A stretch of DNA of 64,000 nt from an uncultured Clostridia bacterium. Its GTDB lineage: Bacteria > Bacillota > Clostridia > Christensenellales > Borkfalkiaceae. Positions 41,783-49,694 of the stretch are shown piece after piece. The stretch's first letter is position 1. Every line of letters starts with the position of its first letter. Below the pieces are notes generated by a model. That model searched no databases and was not told the DNA's origin. It saw nothing but the letters and a program-made list of their open reading frames with translations. The position numbers and the translations under genes are program-made. The stretch is from NCBI GenBank assembly GCA_947624445.1, contig CANQKF010000006.1:24888-88887 (forward strand), in the 5' to 3' direction.

Positions 41783-42445
41783 ATGGACCGCTCCGCTTGC
41801 GCCACGCGTGCGCTCTTCGATTTGGATCACACTTTGGCAAAGGATCTTCTCGCGCGCTGCACCTATCCGTGGGAGGCGCTCGAGGGGCTCGGGGAACTTT
41901 TTTCGGGCCTCTTTGCGGGCCTCGGCGCGGACTACGCGGCTTGCGGCGGGGGCGTTTTCATCCACAGGACGGCGCGCGTCGCCCCCACGGCGTTCATCGC
42001 GGGGCCCGCCGTCGTCGGTCCGCGCACCGAGATCAGGCACTGCGCCTTTCTGCGCGGGAACGTCCTCCTCGGGGAGGACTGCGTCGTCGGCAACTCCGTC
42101 GAGCTCAAAAACTGCATCCTCTTCGACGGCGTGCAGGTGCCGCATCTCTCCTACGTCGGCGACAGCATTTTGGGCAGAAAAGCGCATATGGGGGCGGGGG
42201 CGATCGTTTCCAACCTCAAGAGCGATCGGAGCGCGGTGACGATCCGTGCGGATACGGCCGTTCCCACGGGGCGCAAGAAATGCGGCGCCTTCCTCGGCGA
42301 CCGTGCCGAGATCGGCTGCGGGAGCGTCCTCTGCCCGGGGACGGTGGTGGGGCGGGATACGACCGTCTACCCGCTCACCCTCTGCCGCGGCTGCTATCCC
42401 GCGCACAGCATCGTGAAGCAAGGCGCCGTCGTCGCAAAGAAATAG
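41783..42445 (+). CDS. Left-handed beta-helix (hexapeptide) acyl/nucleotidyl-transferase-like protein
   Basis: 220 aa. N-terminal helices (about 1-55), then hexapeptide repeats: VFIHRTARVAPTAFIAGPAVVG, CVVGNSVELKNCILFDG, SILGRKAHMGAGAIVSNLK (each shown in part). The loop KSDRSAVTIRADTAVPTGRKKCGA and DRAEIGCGSVLCPGTVVG resemble the GlmU C-terminal region, but no pyrophosphorylase domain is present. Probably a nucleotide-sugar-related acyltransferase. No ribosome site; TAGAAT (41772-41777) lies six bases upstream, so possibly leaderless. Confidence 0.82.
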   Translation: MDRSACATRALFDLDHTLAKDLLARCTYPWEALEGLGELFSGLFAGLGADYAACGGGVFIHRTARVAPTAFIAGPAVVGPRTEIRHCAFLRGNVLLGEDCVVGNSVELKNCILFDGVQVPHLSYVGDSILGRKAHMGAGAIVSNLKSDRSAVTIRADTAVPTGRKKCGAFLGDRAEIGCGSVLCPGTVVGRDTTVYPLTLCRGCYPAHSIVKQGAVVAKK

Positions 42446-42452
42446 GAATACG

Positions 42453-42486
42453 AAAAAGCGCCGCCGAAGGCAAGCCTTCGGCGGCG
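42453..42486. terminator. Terminator, left copy of the cassette-2 repeat
   Basis: A5 then stem GCCGCCGAAGGC / GCCTTCGGCGGC with loop AA. Identical over 34 bases to 43078-43111. Confidence 0.85.
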
Positions 42487-42507
42487 AATGTATGGCAGAT
42501 CGTTTTC

Positions 42508-42744
42508 TCACTCGTCGTCCAGACGCGAAAAGCTCTCCGCGCCGAAAAATTCGCACAGGGAGATATGCAGACCGTCGCAGATCGCCTTCAAGGTGACGAC
42601 GCCCGGGTTCCTGCTCTTTCCGTATAGGATATTTTTGATGGTAGACGGCGGGACCGCGCATTCGATGGCGAGCGCGTGGACCGACATCTTCCTCTCTCCG
42701 AGGAGTTGCATCAGCCGATCTCTCACGGCTTCATAGACGTCCAT
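42508..42744 (-). CDS. XRE-family regulator of cassette 2
   Basis: 78 aa. Helix-turn-helix: MDVYEAVRDRLMQLLGERKM, SVHALAIECAVPPSTIKNIL (recognition helix), NPGVVTLKAICDGLHISLCEFF. ATG 42744 has GGAGA upstream; the longer frame to 42879 runs across the intergenic operator. Divergent from the frameshifted small gene at 42835. Confidence 0.88.
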   Translation of the reverse strand: MDVYEAVRDRLMQLLGERKMSVHALAIECAVPPSTIKNILYGKSRNPGVVTLKAICDGLHISLCEFFGAESFSRLDDE

Positions 42745-42777
42745 TTCTTTCTCCGAATTAAATGTATCATAAAATGC

Positions 42778-42820
42778 TTGACGATGTGGGCTATATTTGA
42801 TACAATTTGACCAAATATAG
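42778..42820 (+). promoter_or_regulatory. Cassette-2 promoter and inverted-repeat operator
   Basis: TTGACG (42778-42783), 17 bp, TACAAT (42801-42806). An inverted repeat CTATATTTG (42791-42799) / CAAATATAG (42812-42820), 12-bp spacer, straddles the -10 and the predicted start point (~42813). Likely target of the divergent XRE protein. Confidence 0.75.
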
Positions 42821-42834
42821 ACCGAGAGAAAAAA

Positions 42835-43064
42835 ATGAACGACGAACAAATGCGGGAATTTCTGCAAATGGTATTGCAAAAATTGAAGGAGACAGTTTCC
42901 AAGACGGCGCTGCGCCGAACGTTACGGCAAAAGATATCTTGTTGGATTTCAAGCTATACGCGAATGACATTTATGAGGGCACGACGGAAGAAGATGAAAA
43001 TTCTCTCGTCATTGTTCTTCGAAGCGGAAAGAAATTTCGAGTGACCGTACACGAAATCAAATGA
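42835..43064 (+). pseudogene. Cassette-2 cargo gene, split by a -1 frameshift
   Basis: ATG 42835 (GAGAGA upstream) starts MNDEQMREFLQMVLQK. The protein-like continuation IEGDSFQDGAAPNVTAKDIL ... SLVIVLRSGKKFRVTVHEIK lies in the -1 frame to the TGA at 43062. The switch fits the A5 run in TTGCAAAAATTG (about nt 42870). A sixth A would give a 76-aa protein. The uncorrected frame goes on as basic, unlikely sequence (RMTFMRARRKKMK). Either a real mutation, a homopolymer assembly error, or frameshifting. Function unknown. Confidence 0.65.
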
Positions 43065-43077
43065 CAACTTGAACCAT

Positions 43078-43111
43078 AAAAAGCGCCGCCGAAGGCAAGC
43101 CTTCGGCGGCG
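43078..43111. terminator. Terminator, right copy of the cassette-2 repeat
   Basis: Same 34 bases as 42453-42486, same orientation. Also stands at the 3' side of the convergent ychF gene. Confidence 0.85.
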
Positions 43112-43130
43112 CGATCTATTTTCTTACTTT

Positions 43131-44225
43131 TTATACGTTAAAGCGGAAGAGAACGACGTCGCCGTCCTTCATCACGTAGTCCTTGCCCTCCGAGCGCACC
43201 TTGCCCTTCTCGCGGGCGCCCGCGAGCCCGCCGCATTCGAGCAGCGTCTCGTAGTCGACGACCTCCGCGCGGATGAAGCCCTTCTCGAAGTCGGTGTGGA
43301 TCTTCCCCGCCGCCTGCGGCGCCTTGGTGCCCTTGACGATGGTCCACGCGCGCGTCTCTTTCTCCCCCGCGGTGAGGTAGGAGATGAGCCCGAGGAGGGA
43401 ATAGGAGGCCTTGATGAGGCGGTTGAGCCCGCTCTCTTTGAGCCCGAATTCCTCCATGAACATCGCGCGGTCCTCCGCGTCCATTTCGGCGAGCTCGGCC
43501 TCGGTCTTGGCGCAGATGACGATCGTCTCGGCGCCGTGGGCGGCGGCGTACGTCTTGACCGCGTTCGCGAGGGGAAGATCGGCCTTTCCGAGGTCGTTTT
43601 CGGCGATATTGGCGCAGTAGATGACGGGCTTGGAGGAGAGCAGGAAGAGATTTTCGAGCAGCGCCTTTTCCTCCTCGTTTACGGGCAGGGAGGCGGCGGG
43701 CTGTTCGCCTTCGAGGTGCTTTCCCAGCCGTTCGAGGAAGGCGAATTCGGCCGCGGCGCCCTTGTCCGCGCCCCCGCGGGCGGCATTTCTGATGCGGTCT
43801 TTGCGCTTCTCTACCGCCTCGAGATCGGCGAGGATGAGCTCGAGGTTGATGGCCTGGATGTCGCGCACGGGATCGACGGAATTTTCCACATGGGTGACGT
43901 TCGCGTCCTCGAAACAGCGGACGACGTGCACGATCGCGTCGACCTCGCGGATGTGCGAGAGGAACTTGTTGCCGAGCCCTTCGCCGCGGCTCGCGCCCTT
44001 CACGAGCCCCGCGATGTCCACGAATTCGACGACGGCGGGGGTCACTTTCTTGCTCGCATAGAGCGCGGCGAGCTTATCGAGGCGCTCATCGGGCACCGCA
44101 ACGACGCCCACATTGGGTTCGATCGTGCAAAAAGGATAATTCGCCGCCTCCGCACCCGCCTGCGTGATGGCGTTGAAGAGGGTGGACTTTCCGACGTTGG
44201 GAAGCCCCACAACTCCGAGTTTCAT
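43131..44225 (-). CDS. ychF: Redox-regulated ATPase/GTPase YchF
   Basis: 364 aa, full length. Obg-family G domain with MKLGVVGLPNVGKSTLFNAIT, ASRGEGLGNKFLSHIREVDA, coiled-coil insertion, and the C-terminal TGS domain (TAWTIVKGTKAPQAAGKIHTDF shown in part, DYETLLECGGLAGAREKGKV). A ribosome- and stress-associated ATPase. Start 44225 has GGAGA upstream. Confidence 0.97.
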   Translation of the reverse strand: MKLGVVGLPNVGKSTLFNAITQAGAEAANYPFCTIEPNVGVVAVPDERLDKLAALYASKKVTPAVVEFVDIAGLVKGASRGEGLGNKFLSHIREVDAIVHVVRCFEDANVTHVENSVDPVRDIQAINLELILADLEAVEKRKDRIRNAARGGADKGAAAEFAFLERLGKHLEGEQPAASLPVNEEEKALLENLFLLSSKPVIYCANIAENDLGKADLPLANAVKTYAAAHGAETIVICAKTEAELAEMDAEDRAMFMEEFGLKESGLNRLIKASYSLLGLISYLTAGEKETRAWTIVKGTKAPQAAGKIHTDFEKGFIRAEVVDYETLLECGGLAGAREKGKVRSEGKDYVMKDGDVVLFRFNV

Positions 44226-44270
44226 AGCATTTCTCCGTGGGAAGCACTGCGCTTCCGCTTTTTTCTTCCC

Positions 44271-44299
44271 ATTATATAACTTTTTTCGCCAAACATCAA
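44271..44299 (-). promoter_or_regulatory. ychF promoter
   Basis: Minus strand: TTGATG (44299-44294), 17 bp, TATAAT (44276-44271). Confidence 0.72.
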
Positions 44300-44308
44300 G
44301 CCTTTCGG

Positions 44309-44337
44309 TTGCCTGTTTTCCGGAAATGTGGTAGAAT
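44309..44337 (+). promoter_or_regulatory. argS promoter
   Basis: TTGCCT (44309-44314), 17 bp, TAGAAT (44332-44337). The ychF and argS promoters are back to back. Confidence 0.7.
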
Positions 44338-44366
44338 ATCACGGAAAAACAACTTCGGAGAATGCC

Positions 44367-46055
44367 ATGGATCATAAGGCCTACATTGCGGCGCGGATCT
44401 GCCTCGAGGGCGTGGCGGCCCAGGAGATCGCCTCCCTCATCGCCGTCCCGCCGGATACCTCGCTCGGCGATTACGCCCTGCCCTGCTTCCGCTTTGCGAA
44501 ACTGCTCCGCAAGCCCCCCGTGAAGATCGCGGAGGAGATCGCAAACGCCTACCCTACAGACGACGTGATCGTGTCGGCGGCCGCCGTCAACGGCTACTGC
44601 AACTTCCGCGTGAACAAGAAGGGGCTCGCCGAAGAGACGCTCGCCCGCATCGAAGAAGAGGGGGGACGCTATGGTTCTTCTACGCTCGGCGCGGGAAAGA
44701 CGGTGTGCATCGACTATTCTTCGGTCAACATCGCCAAGCCCTTCCACATCGGGCACCTCTCGACGACGGTGCTCGGCGGGAGCCTCTATAAAATTTTCAA
44801 GTTTTTGGGGTACGAAGTCGTCGGCATCAACCACCTCGGCGACTACGGCACCCAGTTCGGCAAGCTCATCTCCGCCTACAAGCATTGGGGGAACCGCGAG
44901 GAGGTCGAAAGGGGGGGCATCCATGCCGTAAACGACCTCTACGTGCGCTTCAACAGCGAGGCGACGCCCGAAATGGAGACCGAGGCGCGCGAGTATTTCC
45001 GCCGCATCGAGAACGGGGACGAGGAGGCGAACGCCCTCTTCGAGTGGTTCAAGTCCCTCACGATGGCGTATGTGCGCAAGATCTACGACCGCCTGCACGT
45101 CTCCTTCGATAGCTACGCGGGCGAGCGGTTCTACATCGACAAGATGCAGCCCGTCATCGACGAATTGAAGGAGAAGGGGCTGCTCGTCGAGAGCCAGGGG
45201 GCGCAGGTCGTCGATCTCGAGGCCTACGGCATGCCGCCGTTCATCGTTCTGCGCTCGGACGGCGCCTCCCTCTACGGCACCCGCGATCTCGCCGCGGCGT
45301 TCTACCGCAAACAGACCTACGACTTCGATAAGTGCCTGTATGTGGTCGCTTATCAGCAAAATCTGCACTTCAAACAGCTCTTCAAAGTCATCGAGCTCAT
45401 GGGGATGCCGTGGGCGAAGGACCTCGTGCACGTCGCCTATGGCATGGTCTCCCTCGAGGAGGGCGCCATGTCCACGCGCAAGGGCACGGTCGTCTGGCTG
45501 GAAGATGTGATGAGCCGCTGCGTCGAAAAGGCGGCGAAAGTCCTCGAAGAGAAGAATCCCGCCCTCGAGAACAAGGCGGAGGTCGCCGAAACGGTGGGGG
45601 TGGGCGCCGTCATCTTCGGCGCGCTCTACAACAGCAAGATCAAGGATATCGTCTTTTCCTACGAAAAGGCGCTCAATTTCGACGGCGAGACGAGCGTCTA
45701 CGTGCAGTATACCTGTGCGCGCGCGGCGTCCGTCCTCGAGAAGGCGAAAGAGGCGAAAATCGACTACAGGGGGGTGGCTATTTGCGATCTGACCCCCGCG
45801 GAAGCCGAGCTCGTGCGGGCGCTCGCGGACTTCCCCGACGCGGTGAAGGCGGCGGCGGGATCCTACGAGCCCTCCGTCGTGGCGCGCTATGCCGTCTCTA
45901 CGGCGCAGAAGTTCAACAAGTTCTACATCGACTGCAAGATCATGCAGGCGCCCGAGGCGGTGCGGGCTTCCCGTTTGCGCCTCACCCGCGCCGCGCTCAC
46001 GGCGCTCACCAACGCCCTCACCCTGCTCGGCATCGGCGTGCCCGAAAAAATGTGA
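44367..46055 (+). CDS. argS: Arginyl-tRNA synthetase
   Basis: 562 aa class I synthetase. N-terminal Add-1 domain, HIGH-type motif SVNIAKPFHIGHLSTT (about residue 121), catalytic core with GLLVESQGAQVVDLEAYG and RDLAAAFYR, degenerate KMSKS loop GAMSTRKGTVVWL (about 370), C-terminal DALR anticodon domain (YTCARAASVLEKAKEAK). CGGAG precedes ATG 44367. Stop overlaps the gph start. Confidence 0.97.
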   Translation: MDHKAYIAARICLEGVAAQEIASLIAVPPDTSLGDYALPCFRFAKLLRKPPVKIAEEIANAYPTDDVIVSAAAVNGYCNFRVNKKGLAEETLARIEEEGGRYGSSTLGAGKTVCIDYSSVNIAKPFHIGHLSTTVLGGSLYKIFKFLGYEVVGINHLGDYGTQFGKLISAYKHWGNREEVERGGIHAVNDLYVRFNSEATPEMETEAREYFRRIENGDEEANALFEWFKSLTMAYVRKIYDRLHVSFDSYAGERFYIDKMQPVIDELKEKGLLVESQGAQVVDLEAYGMPPFIVLRSDGASLYGTRDLAAAFYRKQTYDFDKCLYVVAYQQNLHFKQLFKVIELMGMPWAKDLVHVAYGMVSLEEGAMSTRKGTVVWLEDVMSRCVEKAAKVLEEKNPALENKAEVAETVGVGAVIFGALYNSKIKDIVFSYEKALNFDGETSVYVQYTCARAASVLEKAKEAKIDYRGVAICDLTPAEAELVRALADFPDAVKAAAGSYEPSVVARYAVSTAQKFNKFYIDCKIMQAPEAVRASRLRLTRAALTALTNALTLLGIGVPEKM

Positions 46056-46693
46056 TGGAAGCGGTATTTTTCGATCTCGACGGCACGCTGCTCGATACGG
46101 CGCCCGATATCCGCGCCGCGCTGAACCGTGCGCTCACGGCGTGCGGGTATGCCGCCATCGGCGAAACGGAGACGGTGGCGTTCGTGGGGAACGGCGCGCG
46201 GAAGCTCATCGAGCGGGCGGCGCCCGGGGGAGACTACGAGAAGGTGCTTTCCCGTTTCAAGGAATATTACAGCGCCTCGGAGCATCTCCTCACCCGCCCG
46301 TATGCGGGCATGCAGGCGCTCGCCGCAGGGCTCAAAGCGCGCGGCTTGAAGCTCGCCGTCGTCACCAATAAACTGCAACGGGCGGCGGATCTTCTGATGG
46401 AGCGCTTCTTTCCGGGCGTGTTCGACTTCGTGGGCGGCGACGACGGCTCTTTCCCCTGCAAGCCCGATCCCACGCTCACGCGCTATGCGGCGCTCACCCT
46501 GCGCGTTCCCATGCGGGAGTGCGTCTTTGTGGGCGACGGCGAGACGGACGTTCTGACGGCGAAAAACGCGGGGATGTATGGGATCTCCGCGCTCTGGGGC
46601 TACCGCAGCAGGGAGCTTCTGGCGGCGGCGGGCGCGACTTGTTTCGCCCGCGACGCCGGGGAGCTGGAAGCGCTTCTCAAGCAGCGCATGTGA
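46055..46693 (+). CDS. gph: HAD-superfamily phosphoglycolate phosphatase-like protein
   Basis: 212 aa. Motif I VFFDLDGTLLDTAPDI (about residues 4-19), VVTNKLQR (motif II), KPDPTLTRYAA (motif III Lys), VFVGDGETDVLTAKNAGM (motif IV). Typical Gph/PGMB-like class IA cap. The ATG overlaps the argS stop by one base, so translation is coupled. Confidence 0.88.
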   Translation: MEAVFFDLDGTLLDTAPDIRAALNRALTACGYAAIGETETVAFVGNGARKLIERAAPGGDYEKVLSRFKEYYSASEHLLTRPYAGMQALAAGLKARGLKLAVVTNKLQRAADLLMERFFPGVFDFVGGDDGSFPCKPDPTLTRYAALTLRVPMRECVFVGDGETDVLTAKNAGMYGISALWGYRSRELLAAAGATCFARDAGELEALLKQRM

Positions 46694-46736
46694 GCCGCGG
46701 CCGCGCAAAATGCGGAGGAAAATTTTTGCAAAGGCG

Positions 46737-46765
46737 TTGCCTTTCGCCGAAGAATGTGATATAAT
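46737..46765 (+). promoter_or_regulatory. Rubrerythrin promoter
   Basis: TTGCCT (46737-46742), 17 bp, TATAAT (46760-46765). Confidence 0.75.
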
Positions 46766-46795
46766 CGGTATAAGATTTTTCAGGAGGAGAAAAAC

Positions 46796-47314
46796 ATGAA
46801 AAGATGTGCTGTCTGCGGGGAGATCGTCCCCGACGATTGCGAAGTTTGCCCTGTCTGCAAGGCAAAGAAGTTTGAACCCATCGAGGAGAAGGCGTTCGCC
46901 TGCGAGCACCATGTCGGCGACGGCGTCGTCGAGGACAAGGAAGTGATGGACGGGCTCCGCGCCAACTTCAACGGCGAATGCTGCGAAGTGGGCATGTATC
47001 TCGCCATGGCGCGCGTCGCCGAGCGCGAGGGCTATCCCGAGATCGCCGAGGCCTACAAGCGCTACGCCTATGAGGAGGCCGAGCATGCGAGCAAGTTCGC
47101 CGAACTTCTCGGCGAGGTCGTCACCCCGTCCACCAAGAAGAACCTCGAGCTCAGAGCGGCGGCAGAGGCGGGCGCGTGCGAGGGCAAGCTCATGCTCGCG
47201 AAGCGCGCGAAGGAACTCGGCTACGACGCCATCCACGATACCGTCCACGAAATGGCGAAGGATGAGGCCCGTCACGGCGCAGGCTTCAAGGGGCTTTTGA
47301 AGCGCTACTTCTGA
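46796..47314 (+). CDS. Reverse rubrerythrin (rubredoxin domain first)
   Basis: 172 aa. Peroxide/oxygen-scavenging di-iron protein of anaerobes. The rubredoxin-type CAVCG...CPVCK is at the N-terminus (residues 4-21), i.e. reversed relative to classical rubrerythrin, followed by the ferritin-like four-helix bundle with [15 protein letters not shown] and [14 protein letters not shown] carrying the iron Glu/His ligands. GGAGG precedes the ATG. Indicates an anaerobe. Confidence 0.93.
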   Translation: MKRCAVCGEIVPDDCEVCPVCKAKKFEPIEEKAFACEHHVGDGVVEDKEVMDGLRANFNGECCEVGMYLAMARVAEREGYPEIAEAYKRYAYEEAEHASKFAELLGEVVTPSTKKNLELRAAAEAGACEGKLMLAKRAKELGYDAIHDTVHEMAKDEARHGAGFKGLLKRYF

Positions 47315-47337
47315 AATCAACCGCTTTGCATTTCGCA

Positions 47338-47367
47338 ACGCCCGAGGGGAGACCTCGGGCGTTTTTG
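47338..47367 (+). terminator. Rubrerythrin terminator
   Basis: ACGCCCGAG / CTCGGGCGT stem, loop GGGAGAC, T5. Confidence 0.9.
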
Positions 47368-47455
47368 CAAACGGATGTAGGAGCGGAGGCGGGGCGCGGC
47401 GTACCCGCTTTGGCGGGATGGGGCCGAAAATCGGGCTCTACGCTCGGTAGAATGG

Positions 47456-47484
47456 TTGACATCCCCCGAATTTTTGGCTATAAT
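47456..47484 (+). promoter_or_regulatory. Full-consensus promoter giving a leaderless transcript
   Basis: TTGACA (47456-47461), 17 bp, TATAAT (47479-47484). ATG 47491 is seven bases after the -10, at the predicted start point. An AAGGG before the ATG would lie upstream of the transcript. Confidence 0.85.
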
Positions 47485-47490
47485 AAGGGT

Positions 47491-48105
47491 ATGGAAGAAC
47501 AGGATCTCGCGCAAGTGATCGGCAGGAACATCATGCGGCTTCGGAAGATGTCGGATATGACGCAGCTCGATCTTGCGGAAAAATTAAATTATTCGGATAA
47601 GTCCGTCTCCAAATGGGAGCAGGGCAACGGGATCCCCGACGTGCGGATCCTCGTGCAGATCGCCGAGATCTTCAATGTCTCGGTCGACGATCTTCTGCAC
47701 GAGAACAAGGAAAACCCCGTGCTTCCCAAAAAGACGCGCCGTCTGCGCCGCTTCATCATCGTCGGGCTCTCGGTGGGGCTGTGCTGGCTCGTCGCCGTCA
47801 TCTGCTTCGTGGGCTTCGGCATCTTTGCGCCCGCGCTGAAATACGCGTGGCTCGCCTTTCTCTACGCGGTGCCCGTCTCGGCGATCGTCGTGCTCGTGTT
47901 CAGCTGTATCTGGGGCTACAAATGGATCCGCATTTCCGCGCTCTCGGTGCTGATCTGGACGGTGCTCGCCTGCATCTATTTCACGGTGCGCGCCATCGTC
48001 GGGAACTATGCGAGGCTGTGGCTCATCTTCATCATCGGGATCCCGCTCCAACTGCTCGCGCTCTTCTTCTTTGTGCGGTGGAAGCGCGTCGATCCCGAAA
48101 AATGA
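47491..48105 (+). CDS. XRE regulator fused to a membrane domain
   Basis: 204 aa. N-terminal helix-turn-helix (IGRNIMRLRKMSDMTQLDLA, KLNYSDKSVSKWEQGNGIP, IFNVSVDDLL; residues 8-70), a basic linker (PKKTRRLRRF), and four hydrophobic helices (about 85-195). A membrane-tethered regulator, common in Clostridia. The next gene (membrane protein, 19 bp on) is probably in the same operon. Confidence 0.9.
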   Translation: MEEQDLAQVIGRNIMRLRKMSDMTQLDLAEKLNYSDKSVSKWEQGNGIPDVRILVQIAEIFNVSVDDLLHENKENPVLPKKTRRLRRFIIVGLSVGLCWLVAVICFVGFGIFAPALKYAWLAFLYAVPVSAIVVLVFSCIWGYKWIRISALSVLIWTVLACIYFTVRAIVGNYARLWLIFIIGIPLQLLALFFFVRWKRVDPEK

Positions 48106-48124
48106 CCTTTATGCAGGAGGGAAT

Positions 48125-49186
48125 ATGACGGCCGTTTATCCCAAACCCATCCCGCAGGAGGAAAACCTCCGCGAGAAGTGCAGAAAATCGCTCGTGCGGC
48201 GCAGAAACGCCGTGCAGGGGCTCGCATTCGGCGTTGCGATCCTCTCGCTGCTTGCGCTCATCGGGGTGATCGCGGCGATGTTCGTGCTCGAGTTCGCAAA
48301 CCTCGGCAAGGACCTCCTGCTGTTCTCCGTGATGGGCGGGCTCGCCGTGGTCGCATGCGGATGCGCGCTCGCGGCATATATTCTATTGAAGCGCGGCATC
48401 ATCGCCGAACAGCGGATCGACGACTTCTCCGAGCGGTGCGACAGCGAGGAGAGCTTCCTCGTCGGCGAGACGACGCTCGCGACCTTCGGCGCGGACGGCG
48501 TCGTTTTGCACGACGACGCAAAGACGCCCGTGCAGATCCCGTATGCGGAGCTCCGCTTCTTCTCGGTCTGCCTGCGCAAGCGGATGCGGGAGCGGGGGGA
48601 GTGGACGGTGCTCATCGAGCTTCCCGCGCGCTACCTGCAAAAGGACGCGGACGGGGAGACGACGCTCATCCGCACCGACGCCAAGCCCCGCCTCTATGCG
48701 GCGATCGCGGCGCACGGGCTGGACCTGCGCGGCGAAACGCCCCCTTCCGACCTCGCGAAGGGCTACGCGCAGAAAAAATTCAAGGCGGAAAAGAAATTCT
48801 ATCTTCCCGATCCCGCGGCGAAGCGGCGGGCGCTCCTCTTGGGAGGGATCGGGCTCGCGGCGGTCTGCGCGGGCGTCGCTTTGGGGGTCCTCGTGAACCT
48901 CACGGTGGGCATCCTCATCGGGGTGCTCGGGGCGGCGGTCGTGAGCCGCGCGGTCCTCTCGGCGCTGCGGTCCCGCGCGCGCTTCGTCATCTGCGAAGAG
49001 GGCGTCTTTTGGCGGGATACCTCGGAGAGCGTCTTTTTGAAGTGGGAGGAGATCGCGGCGTTCCGCAAGGAAGAGAAGCCCGCGCCCGTCCTCGCCGTGG
49101 ATTGTTCCTACGGCGTCTATCGCTTCCCCCGCGCCGCGGGCGTCTGGGAGGAATTGCAGCGCACCCGCGGAAAGCTGTGCCGTTGA
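48125..49186 (+). CDS. Membrane protein with PH-like segments
   Basis: 353 aa. Two membrane hairpins (about residues 30-95 and 235-285), each followed by a soluble stretch resembling a bacterial PH/YcxB-like domain: TLATFGADGVVLHDDAKTPV, YAELRFFSVCLRK; and ARFVICEEGVFWRDTSESVF, WEEIAAFRKEE. The two halves look like an internal duplication. AGGAGG precedes the ATG. No function assigned. Confidence 0.72.
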   Translation: MTAVYPKPIPQEENLREKCRKSLVRRRNAVQGLAFGVAILSLLALIGVIAAMFVLEFANLGKDLLLFSVMGGLAVVACGCALAAYILLKRGIIAEQRIDDFSERCDSEESFLVGETTLATFGADGVVLHDDAKTPVQIPYAELRFFSVCLRKRMRERGEWTVLIELPARYLQKDADGETTLIRTDAKPRLYAAIAAHGLDLRGETPPSDLAKGYAQKKFKAEKKFYLPDPAAKRRALLLGGIGLAAVCAGVALGVLVNLTVGILIGVLGAAVVSRAVLSALRSRARFVICEEGVFWRDTSESVFLKWEEIAAFRKEEKPAPVLAVDCSYGVYRFPRAAGVWEELQRTRGKLCR

Positions 49187-49211
49187 GCCCGGGAACGCGC
49201 GGAGGTTTGCA

Positions 49212-49694
49212 GTGGAGCTTTGTTCGAATTGCGGAAAGAAAGGCGCGGAGCGCCGCATCGTGCGGGAGGGGCGGGAGCTCCGCCTCGTCCTCTGCGACGC
49301 CTGTTTCGCCCGTCTCTATCCCGCGCAGGACGCGGGCCCGTTCAACGTGTTCGGCGAAGGGGAGCGCGGCCCCCGCTGTCCCGCCTGCGGCACGACGTAT
49401 GCGGAATACCGCGCCACGGGGCTTTTGGGCTGCGCCGATTGTTACAGCGCCTTCCGCGAAAAGCTCATGCCCGTCATCCGCTATATGCACGGCAGCACCC
49501 GCCATGCGGGCGTTGCGCCGAGCGGGGCGGCGGAGCAGAATTACGATCTCATCCGCGGGCTCGTCCGCAGCAAAGATATGCTCCTCAAGGAGCTCAAAGA
49601 GGCCGAGGAGCGCGGGGATACCGCGGCGGCGGCAAGGATCCGCGAGCAAGTCCGCGGCATCGACCGCAAACTCTACGGCGCGGAGGTGCTCTGA
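49212..49694 (+). CDS. mcsA: McsA, zinc-binding activator of arginine kinase
   Basis: 160 aa. Four CxxC pairs (CSNC, CDAC, CPAC, CADC at about residues 4, 29, 57, 75) and a C-terminal UVR-like helix pair (LKELKEAEERGDTAAAARIR). Stimulates McsB. GTG start at 49212 with GGAGG nine bases upstream. The stop overlaps the mcsB ATG. The usual upstream gene ctsR is absent; membrane proteins occupy its place. Confidence 0.93.
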   Translation: MELCSNCGKKGAERRIVREGRELRLVLCDACFARLYPAQDAGPFNVFGEGERGPRCPACGTTYAEYRATGLLGCADCYSAFREKLMPVIRYMHGSTRHAGVAPSGAAEQNYDLIRGLVRSKDMLLKELKEAEERGDTAAAARIREQVRGIDRKLYGAEVL

